Shown piece after piece: positions 1 through 5,518 of a stretch of DNA of 5,518 bases. Source of the DNA: Syntrophomonadaceae bacterium (lineage in GTDB: Bacteria; Bacillota; Dethiobacteria; DTU022); contig PWMM01000144.1 of the NCBI GenBank assembly GCA_003558195.1, positions 1-5,518 of the forward strand, in the 5' to 3' direction. A program made the position numbers and the translations under genes. The notes beneath the pieces are model-generated. The model did not search any database. It saw only the letters and a list, made by a program, of their open reading frames with translations, and had not been told where the DNA came from. Numbering within the stretch: position 1 is the first letter of the stretch; each line of letters opens with the position of its first letter.

Positions 1-13
1 CTGACTTTGTATA

Positions 14-43
14 TTGTATTAATACTATAGACAATTTTATTAT
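14..43 (+). promoter_or_regulatory. Possible sigma-A-type promoter with overlapping palindrome
   Basis: A TTGTAT hexamer at 14-19 and a TATTAT hexamer at 38-43 are separated by 18 bp, which resembles a -35/-10 pair reading rightward. An 18-bp near-perfect palindrome at 12-29 (core GTATTAATAC at 16-25, one mismatched pair) covers the -35 box and the start of the spacer, where a repressor would be expected to bind. The only plus-strand gene it could have served is the decayed PIN-domain gene starting at 125, about 80 bp downstream. Toxin-antitoxin operons are commonly autorepressed through palindromes of this kind, so it may be a leftover operator; that is inference. The region is very AT-rich, so both boxes and the palindrome could arise by chance. 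Confidence 0.22.
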
Positions 44-124
44 AAGCCTGCTCTTGCAGTTTGTAAAGAAAAATATTATAAATAAATTTTTAAAGTAAAA
101 TGAAGCGGGTAATAAAAACAGTAA

Positions 125-456
125 ATGGAAGTTTTTATTGACACTAATATACTGGTGTATGCTGCCGGCAAAGAATATCCTTGCAAAGGTGGCAACATCG
201 AGAAATAAGAGGCGGTGATTGACAATAAGGTTGAAGCCTGTTCAGGCACAGAAGTTTTTATAAAATTTGCTATAGCCATTCCCCCATTCAACCAGCCTAA
301 ATTCAAGTTACCTGTTTTTGATCATTTTTCGTTGGTTGTAAAGAGCTTTTTTACCGGTTACAGGTAAAGATATGGCCCAGTTGTGGTAATTATAATTAAT
401 GTAATCTCCCCGTAAAATCATTTAACCCGTCCCGCCTGTGTGATCAGTGACTTCAA
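125..456 (+). pseudogene. Decayed PIN-domain (VapC-like) ribonuclease gene
   Basis: Reading from the ATG at 125, residues 1-21 give a typical PIN-domain N-terminus: beta strand, the D6-T7-N8 metal-binding motif, then ILVYAAGKEYPCK. Codon 28 is TAA (206-208). The same frame continues without a gap through VEA at 36-38 and an acidic E43 in TEV, where PIN proteins keep their second catalytic acid, and on to FDHFSLVVKS at 65-74. A run of six T at 347-352 then breaks the frame. Skipping one T resumes in the next frame with FLPVTGKDM (to 374), which resembles the family's LPVT..DM helix. Further stops follow at 387-404. Weak echoes of the C-terminal half are SPR at 405-413 and PACVISDF at 431-454, the latter resembling the family's IISADRDF with residues missing. 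PIN toxins of this type cleave RNA, but this copy cannot make a functional protein. No antitoxin gene is visible beside it. The family comparison is from memory; 125-374 is well supported, the tail is not. Confidence 0.72.
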
Positions 457-2661
457 TTAATCTGTAATGTCATCCAGGCTCTCGGACAGTTCTATTTTTT
501 TAGTCATGTTTTCCGGGCTAAGGATTACCCTGGCATCTACTATAGTCAGACCATCTTCATGAACAATTACCGGGTTGAGATCCATTTCATGAATCTCCGG
601 GTAGGCCTCGATAACTTCGGAAACTTTCCCGATCAAACTGGCAATAGCCTGTTTATCGCAAGGGGGCCGTCCGCGGACACCATCTAAGATTGCTGCCGAT
701 TTAATATCATTGATCATGGAAAAAGCCCAGTATTCAGAAACAGGCAGAACTCTGAATGATACATCTTTCACTACTTCCACCAGGATGCCACCCAGGCCAA
801 ACATAACAATAGGCCCGAACTGATCATCGTTCTTGGTGCCAATAATCACTTCTACTCCTTCACCAGACATACGAGATATAATGCAACCCTTGATGTTAGC
901 ATCGGGGTTGTATTCAAAAGCATTATTCATGATTTTATTAAAAGCATCCCTGACTTCTTTCTCATTTTTTAGTTTAAGCATTACTCCACCGGCATCGGTC
1001 TTGTGCAAAATGTCGGGTGAAACTATCTTCATGGCTACATTATAGCCCATCTCTTGGGCAACCTTAACCGCTTCATCTTCATTAACCACCAGGCGATCCA
1101 GGGATACCGGAGCACCCTGCAGCTTTAAAAGTTCCTTGGCTTCATGTTCCAGCAAAGCAGTCCTGCCTTCAGCCAGGGCGTTTTTGATAATGTTTCTTCC
1201 TTCCGGTACGGCATTTTCACCCCAGTTAAACTGGAAGTTGCTTTCCTTGCGACCTTCCTGCCGGTAAGTCCCGTAAAATGATAATGCTTCTATACATTTA
1301 CAGGCAATCTCCAGGGAATCATAAACCGGAATTTTATAGTAGCGCAGAAGGTCCAGCGAATGGGGTTTGGCAAAATTATAAAGACTGTGTAAAATAATTG
1401 GTTTCCCGGTTTTGCGCACCAGTTTGCCCATACGATGGGCGGCATCTTCTTCTTTAAAAGCCAGTTTCTTGGCAAACCGGATCCCGTAACCGCCAAAAAG
1501 CCCGACAACAAGAAGCCCGTGGATATTTTTATCATTCAACAATATCTCTGCACAATCGGCAAAAATAGCCGGGTTCTGATCGGTCCCCCCGGCCACATCA
1601 ATTGGGTTGGCCAGTGAGGCATTGGGAGGAAGTATCGCTGCCAGTTTATCCCTGGTTTCCTCTTCAATCCCGGGGATTTTAATGCCCAGTTCAGTCAGGT
1701 AGTCAGCAGCAATAGTAGCATGCCCGCCTCCATCAGCCAAAATAGCAATCGATGGTTCCTCAATCAGGGGCAGTGAAGCCAGCGACTCGGCAATGGGAAA
1801 CATTTCATCAGAATGCTGAACTGTAATTATTCCAGCCCTTTTGAAAGCGGTGTTCGCTACCTCTGAAATCCCGGCCAGGGCCCCGGTATGGGAACCAGCT
1901 GATTTGCTGCCCGTAGCCGACCGGCCGCTTTTAAAAAGAACTATCGGCTTTACAAAGGTGGTCTGGCTGGCCTGCTGCAGAAATTTACGCCCTTCCCTGA
2001 GTCCCTCAACGTACATCAGGATAGCGCTGGTACCGGGGTCTTCAGTGAAATATTCCAGGTATTCATGAAACTTTAAGTCAGCCTCATTACCAACACCAAC
2101 ATAGTAATTAAAGCCCATCTGACTTTTTAGACCGGCTTCTGTAATTAAGGTCAGGGCAATATTACCCGACTGGGTAAGCAGGGCTATTGATCCCCGGGGG
2201 ACATTTTGCAGACCCACCAGGTTCAGCCCTTTGCCTACACTGATCATCCCGGATGTATTCGGGCCGATAATCCGCACACCCTCTGCGCTTTCCACAATTT
2301 CTTTTTCGAGTAGCTTGCCCTCTTCACCCAACTCACCAAAACCACCGGCTATCACTACAGCTCCGGCAGCGCCTTTTTCAGCGCACTGCTTAAGAATACT
2401 TTTTAGAGTGCGGGCAGGGGTTGTTATCAGAACCAGATCAACTTTGTCAGGGATATCAAGCAGAGAAGGGTAACATTTTAGACCCAGGATTGACTTTTCT
2501 TTCGGGTTTACCGGGTAGATCCGACCTTCAAATTTTTCATCCAGTAAGGTTTTAATTGCCTGATAACCCCTTTTTGCTTCATCCTTTGAAGCACCGACTA
2601 TCGCCACCGTTTCAGCATTAAAGACCCTGTCCAGAGAGGTTACATTTAAAGATTTCTCCAT
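457..2661 (-). CDS. Acetate-CoA ligase family protein (ADP-forming), downstream copy
   Basis: A 734-residue cytoplasmic single-chain NDP-forming acyl-CoA synthetase, expected to interconvert acyl-CoA + ADP + Pi with acid + CoA + ATP. Domain order is the fused alpha-beta type: CoA-binding Rossmann domain (about 11-140, VAIVGAS with G23), succinyl-CoA-ligase-like domain (about 155-290, TQSGN near 164), a third ligase domain (about 300-470), and ATP-grasp (about 490-715). H258 in GSHTGALAG and H553 in ILHKTDAGG match the two histidines that relay phosphate in archaeal ACD enzymes. E692, D694 and N696 (EMDLNP) and D709 look like the ATP-grasp metal site. There is no GNAT domain, so it is not a Pat-type protein acetyltransferase. 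The ATG at 2661 is preferred over an upstream in-frame TTG at 2697, because AAAGGA lies 9 bases before it and its start aligns with the paralogue. It has a charged 20-residue tail (715-734) that the paralogue lacks. The acid substrate is unknown; acetate is only the family label. Confidence 0.92.
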   Translation of the reverse strand: MEKSLNVTSLDRVFNAETVAIVGASKDEAKRGYQAIKTLLDEKFEGRIYPVNPKEKSILGLKCYPSLLDIPDKVDLVLITTPARTLKSILKQCAEKGAAGAVVIAGGFGELGEEGKLLEKEIVESAEGVRIIGPNTSGMISVGKGLNLVGLQNVPRGSIALLTQSGNIALTLITEAGLKSQMGFNYYVGVGNEADLKFHEYLEYFTEDPGTSAILMYVEGLREGRKFLQQASQTTFVKPIVLFKSGRSATGSKSAGSHTGALAGISEVANTAFKRAGIITVQHSDEMFPIAESLASLPLIEEPSIAILADGGGHATIAADYLTELGIKIPGIEEETRDKLAAILPPNASLANPIDVAGGTDQNPAIFADCAEILLNDKNIHGLLVVGLFGGYGIRFAKKLAFKEEDAAHRMGKLVRKTGKPIILHSLYNFAKPHSLDLLRYYKIPVYDSLEIACKCIEALSFYGTYRQEGRKESNFQFNWGENAVPEGRNIIKNALAEGRTALLEHEAKELLKLQGAPVSLDRLVVNEDEAVKVAQEMGYNVAMKIVSPDILHKTDAGGVMLKLKNEKEVRDAFNKIMNNAFEYNPDANIKGCIISRMSGEGVEVIIGTKNDDQFGPIVMFGLGGILVEVVKDVSFRVLPVSEYWAFSMINDIKSAAILDGVRGRPPCDKQAIASLIGKVSEVIEAYPEIHEMDLNPVIVHEDGLTIVDARVILSPENMTKKIELSESLDDITD

Positions 2662-2777
2662 TAAAGACCATCCTTTGCATTTAAGATAAATCCACAATTG
2701 ACCATCAAAAATATGGCAAATAGAACCTGTTAGTTTGCTTTAGTTTTTTTGATAATAAACAGATCGCAGCACTATTT
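2662..2777 (-). other. 116-bp spacer between the two synthetase genes
   Basis: The spacer is AT-rich. I see no hairpin followed by a T run on the minus strand, so there is no clear intrinsic terminator, and no convincing -35/-10 pair. The seven-base word GATGGTC (minus strand) occurs twice, at 2706-2700 and 2672-2666, the second copy overlapping the ribosome binding site of the downstream gene; this may be chance. Read-through from the upstream gene is the simplest reading. The spacer is long compared with the one-base gap upstream, so the downstream copy could have some independent control. Confidence 0.4.
2671..2676 (-). promoter_or_regulatory. Ribosome binding site of the downstream synthetase
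   Basis: The minus strand reads AAAGGA here, with the AGGA core nine bases before the ATG at 2661. It decides the start: the longer reading from TTG at 2697 lacks a comparable site at the right distance. Confidence 0.7.
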
Positions 2778-4910
2778 TCATTTTAAGATAATCCTGGCAT
2801 CAACAATAGTTAAACCCTTGTTATGAACGATAACCGGATTAAGATCTATTTCCTGGATTGACGGGTAGGCCTGGGCTACTTCAGAAACCTTCTGGATCAT
2901 TTTCACCAGCGCTTTTTTATCGGAAGGCGGCCGGCCGCGAAAACCGTCAAAAATAACTGCTGACTTGATCTCGTTTATCATTGCTTCCGCCCAGTACTGA
3001 GAAACAGGAACCACCTGGAAAGCAACATCTTTCATCACTGAAACCATAATTCCACCCAGGCCAAACATGACTGTAGGGCCAAACTGATCGTCAGTTTTCA
3101 TACCGATTACAGTCTCAATCCCTTTATCAGCCATCTTTGAAATAAGGCATCCTTTTATGTCAGCCCCTGGTTGACAATCTGTACAGTTATTGATAATTGA
3201 ATTGTAAGCCTCCCGCACAGCCTGCTCATTTCTCAACCCCAGGACTACTCCCCCGGCATCAGTCTTATGCAGGATATCAGCTGATACCACCTTCATAGCC
3301 GCATTATAGCCGATTTTTTCAGCAAGACGCACCGCTTCATCTTCGCTGGTAGCCAGATAGTTTTCAGGTACAGGTGCACCCTGTAGTCTGAAAAGATCCT
3401 TGGCTTCAGTTTCCAAAAGTATTTTCCGCCCTTCAGCCAGGGCATTATCGATAATTCTCTGGCCTTTTAGGTTTGCATTTTGCTTCCATTCAAGCTGAAA
3501 ACTACCTTCTTGCTTGTTATCACGCCTGTAAGAGCTATAGATTGAAAGCGACTCCACACATTTGCAGGCAATCTCCAGGGAGTCATATACCGGAATATTA
3601 TAATAGCGCATCAATTCTAAGGAGTGAGGTTTGGCATAATCATAAAGGCTGTGCAAAAGAATCGGTTTTTCCGTATTTTCCATCAGCTTCCCCATCCGGT
3701 GGGCAGCATCCTCTTCGATAAAAGAAAGCTTCTGGGCAAACCGGATCCCGTAACCCCCGAAAAGGCCCACCAGTAAAAGTCCGTGAATGTTCTTATCATC
3801 AAGCAGGATTTCTGCACAATCGGCAAAAATAGCCGGGTTACGATCAGTTCCTCCCGCCACGTCAATGGGATTGGCCAGGGAAGCATTGGGAGGAAGGATC
3901 GCCGCTAGCCTGGCCCTGGTTTCTGGCTCCAGCTCGGGCAACCTTATCCCCAGGTCGGCCAGGTAATCAGCAGCAATGGTGGCATGCCCTCCACCATCAG
4001 ACAGGATGGCAATTGAATTATCTTTTAAAGTGGGTAGTAACGCTAGCGTTTCAGCAACAGGAAACATTTCACCGGGATGTTCCACCTCTATTATTCCAGC
4101 CCGCTTAAATGCTGACTGGGATACTTCTGAAATGCCGGCCAGGGCGCCGGTATGGGACCCGGCAGTTTTACTGCCCTTGGCTGATCTGCCGCTTTTGTAA
4201 AGCACAATCGGTTTTGACTTGGTGGTCTTACTGGCCTGTTTAAGAAAGTGGCGACCCTCTCTAAGGCCTTCAACATACATGAGGATCACACTGGAACCAG
4301 GATCTGTAGTAAAATAATCCAGGTATTCATGAAACTTAATATCACCTTCATTACCAACCCCGACATAACAGTTGAAACCAGTCTGGCTTTTAAGGTTGGC
4401 CTCTGTAAATAAATTTAAAGCGATATTACCACTTTGAGTGAGTAAAGCAATATTTCCCTCCGGGATATTGGTCAATCCGACCAGGTTGATATCTTTATTA
4501 ACATTGATCATTCCCTGTGTATTAGGGCCAATAACTCGCATACCTTTTCCATTAGCAAGGGTAACTACCTCTTCTTCAAGCTTCCTGCCCTCTTCTCCCA
4601 ATTCTCCAAATCCTCCAGCAAGGATTACAACTCCTGCTGTTCCTTTTTGCCCCAGGTCTTCAATATGGCCTTTTACAGTTTCAGCCGGCGTCGTAATTAG
4701 AGCCAGGTCAATACTGTTTGGGATCTCCATAACCGAGCTGTAGCATTGTAAACCAAAGATATTCTTTTCCTTAGGGTTGACCGGGTAAATACGGCCTTCA
4801 AATTTTCCCTCTTGTAAAGCCACCAGGGCCTGGTAACCAGGCTGGGTCTCATCCCTCGAAGCTTCAATTATGGCTATAGATTCGGCATTAAAAATGCGCT
4901 CAAGGCTCAT
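2778..4910 (-). CDS. Acetate-CoA ligase family protein (ADP-forming), upstream copy with altered CoA-binding loop
   Basis: A 710-residue single-chain NDP-forming acyl-CoA synthetase, paralogous to the next gene over its whole length. Domains: CoA-binding (about 1-137), succinyl-CoA-ligase-like (about 150-285), third ligase domain (about 295-465) and ATP-grasp (about 485-709). The phosphate-relay histidines are present: H253 in GSHTGALAG and H548 in ILHKTDAGG. The ATP-grasp metal residues E687, D689, N691 (EIDLNP) and D704 are also kept. The odd point is the first Rossmann loop: it reads AIIEAS, with E16 where the paralogue and the family normally have Gly, and Q23 where the paralogue has Lys. 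The ATG at 4910 is chosen over longer in-frame starts that would overlap the hydratase gene by over 100 bases. GGGGGAG lies five bases before it, and the protein then begins MSLERIFNAE, matching its paralogue. Translation is probably coupled to the hydratase gene. The natural acid substrate is not evident. Confidence 0.93.
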   Translation of the reverse strand: MSLERIFNAESIAIIEASRDETQPGYQALVALQEGKFEGRIYPVNPKEKNIFGLQCYSSVMEIPNSIDLALITTPAETVKGHIEDLGQKGTAGVVILAGGFGELGEEGRKLEEEVVTLANGKGMRVIGPNTQGMINVNKDINLVGLTNIPEGNIALLTQSGNIALNLFTEANLKSQTGFNCYVGVGNEGDIKFHEYLDYFTTDPGSSVILMYVEGLREGRHFLKQASKTTKSKPIVLYKSGRSAKGSKTAGSHTGALAGISEVSQSAFKRAGIIEVEHPGEMFPVAETLALLPTLKDNSIAILSDGGGHATIAADYLADLGIRLPELEPETRARLAAILPPNASLANPIDVAGGTDRNPAIFADCAEILLDDKNIHGLLLVGLFGGYGIRFAQKLSFIEEDAAHRMGKLMENTEKPILLHSLYDYAKPHSLELMRYYNIPVYDSLEIACKCVESLSIYSSYRRDNKQEGSFQLEWKQNANLKGQRIIDNALAEGRKILLETEAKDLFRLQGAPVPENYLATSEDEAVRLAEKIGYNAAMKVVSADILHKTDAGGVVLGLRNEQAVREAYNSIINNCTDCQPGADIKGCLISKMADKGIETVIGMKTDDQFGPTVMFGLGGIMVSVMKDVAFQVVPVSQYWAEAMINEIKSAVIFDGFRGRPPSDKKALVKMIQKVSEVAQAYPSIQEIDLNPVIVHNKGLTIVDARIILK

Positions 4911-4911
4911 A

Positions 4912-5518
4912 TTATCTCCCCCTGTATACAGGTTTTCTCCCTTCAGCAAAAGCGTTAACCCCTTCCTGCCAGTCTTCGGTATCCATGCAGGATAAAATAC
5001 CATCGGCTTCCAGCTGCAACACTGTCTCAAGGTCAAGAAGGTTTGAGCGCTGCAGGTGTTTCTTAGCCATGGCTATGGATAGAGGAGCCTTGGCTGCTAT
5101 CTCTGCAGCCAGCTCCATCACTCGATCCATAAATACATCCATGGAATAGGCATAAAGGGCAATTCCCAGTTGAACTGCAGCCCCTGCATCTAGGACTCGA
5201 CCGGTGTAAATTAACTCTTTGGCCTTCATTAAACCCACAATGCGAGGCAGATGCAGGGTTACCCCTCCGCCAACAAAGGTGCCCAGGCTTGTTTCGGGAA
5301 AAGCGATCGAGGCCTGGTTGGACATAACTATAAAGTCACAGGCAAAGGCCATTTCGGACCCGGCACCACGAGCGGGCCCGTTTACGGCAGCAATAATAGG
5401 TTTTGGATAGCGGTACAGCAGGCGGGTCGTTTCATGGGCCTGCTCGATGTACTGCCTTTTCTGGGCGTGGGTCCGTTCACCTGCAGAGTGCTTTTTTAAA
5501 TCCGCACCGGCACAAAAA
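4912..5518 (-). CDS. Enoyl-CoA hydratase/isomerase family protein, N-terminus outside the window
   Basis: The visible 201 residues are the C-terminal three quarters of a crotonase-fold protein; about 60 N-terminal residues are missing beyond the right edge (family about 260). The reading frame enters at 5517 with FCAGADL, the first oxyanion-hole segment. NGPARGAGSE follows, with the second oxyanion-hole glycines at visible residues 51-53 and E55. PETSLG then supplies E75. E55 and E75 are 20 residues apart, like Glu144 and Glu164 of rat mitochondrial enoyl-CoA hydratase, so both catalytic acids of a true hydratase are present. The C-terminus, EGVNAFAEGRKPVYRGR, is typical of the family. Such enzymes add water to 2-enoyl-CoA thioesters in the cytoplasm, usually as trimers or hexamers; other crotonase-fold reactions cannot be excluded. 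The in-frame ATG at 5352 is internal, because conserved motifs precede it. Its stop is one base before the synthetase ATG, suggesting a shared acyl-CoA pathway. Confidence 0.92.
   Translation of the reverse strand, partial: FCAGADLKKHSAGERTHAQKRQYIEQAHETTRLLYRYPKPIIAAVNGPARGAGSEMAFACDFIVMSNQASIAFPETSLGTFVGGGVTLHLPRIVGLMKAKELIYTGRVLDAGAAVQLGIALYAYSMDVFMDRVMELAAEIAAKAPLSIAMAKKHLQRSNLLDLETVLQLEADGILSCMDTEDWQEGVNAFAEGRKPVYRGR
4916..4922 (-). promoter_or_regulatory. Ribosome binding site of the upstream synthetase, inside the hydratase gene
   Basis: The minus strand reads GGGGGAG, five bases before the ATG at 4910. It lies within the last sense codons of the enoyl-CoA hydratase gene, whose TAA stop falls between the site and the start codon (TAA, one T, ATG). 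Ribosomes finishing the hydratase would cover or free this site, which favours translational coupling. It also fixes the start of the synthetase. Confidence 0.8.

Noticed and set aside
100..141. Short plus-strand reading from ATG at 100 (begins MKRVIKTVNG), as a possible antitoxin remnant
   Set aside because: It has only 13 codons and no ribosome binding site, and it overlaps the PIN start in another frame. The slight likeness to AbrB-type antitoxin starts is too short to support.
206..208. Stop-codon recoding in the PIN gene
   Set aside because: The codon is TAA, not TGA or TAG. A separate frameshift and further stops show decay and not recoding.
236..247. Inverted repeat GCCTG-TT-CAGGC
   Set aside because: It is a short stem with almost no loop, lies inside the PIN fossil's reading frame, and has no adjacent T run in the correct place on the minus strand.
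76..306. Minus-strand ORF of 76 codons in the left region
   Set aside because: It begins with TTG, has no clear ribosome binding site and no recognisable motif, and lies opposite the plus-strand PIN-domain reading, which explains the same bases better.
350..368. Hairpin TTTACC-loop-GGTAAA as a terminator for the minus-strand operon
   Set aside because: The stem is six pairs and AT-rich. On the minus strand the following bases are A-rich, and on the plus strand the T run precedes the stem, so it fits an intrinsic terminator in neither direction.
2662..2697. Extending the downstream synthetase to the TTG at 2697
   Set aside because: The extra 12 residues have no counterpart in the paralogue, and AAAGGA is well placed for the ATG at 2661.
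4438..4743. Plus-strand ORF of 101 codons
   Set aside because: It is antisense to the well-conserved N-terminal domain of the upstream synthetase. Its Pro/Ser-rich translation looks like a shadow frame; the similar shadow at 2231-2473 opposite the paralogue has the same cause.
4911..5036. Extending the upstream synthetase into the hydratase gene (longer in-frame start at 5036)
   Set aside because: It would overlap the hydratase coding region by over 100 bases and add 42 unrelated residues, whereas the ATG at 4910 has a strong ribosome binding site.

Overview
The window looks like a piece of the chromosome of an anaerobic bacterium that metabolises acyl-CoA compounds. It has moderate base composition, strong purine-rich ribosome binding sites, and single-chain ADP-forming acyl-CoA synthetases, which are common in fermentative and syntrophic bacteria and in archaea. 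A clostridial or similar Gram-positive anaerobe is my best guess. That rests on general style and not on a marker gene, so confidence is low.

Layout. All intact genes lie on the minus strand and are transcribed from right to left. (1) 5517-4912 is the 3' part of an enoyl-CoA hydratase/isomerase family gene whose start lies beyond the right edge. (2) 4910-2778 is a 710-residue single-chain NDP-forming acyl-CoA synthetase. Its ATG follows the hydratase stop by one base. (3) After a 116-bp gap, 2661-457 is a 734-residue paralogue of gene 2, about two-thirds identical by eye. (4) The left 456 bp contain no intact gene. On the plus strand, 125 to about 456 holds the decayed remains of a PIN-domain (VapC-like) ribonuclease gene. 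It has an in-frame TAA and a one-base insertion in a T run, and its tail is eroded. An AT-rich upstream stretch carries a near-perfect palindrome and a possible old promoter.

How the genes may work together. The hydratase family acts on 2-enoyl-CoA or related acyl-CoA intermediates. The ADP-forming synthetases interconvert acyl-CoA + ADP + Pi with free acid + CoA + ATP. The close coupling of hydratase and first synthetase suggests a catabolic acyl-CoA route with energy conserved at the thioester step. The acid involved cannot be read from this sequence. The two synthetases share both catalytic histidines and a subfamily-specific central motif. They differ in the CoA-binding loop, where the upstream copy has Glu in place of the usual Gly.

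I found no RNA genes, mobile elements, CRISPR arrays or convincing terminators. Apart from the PIN fossil and the diverged paralogue pair, this is an ordinary metabolic region, and I see no clear new system in it.
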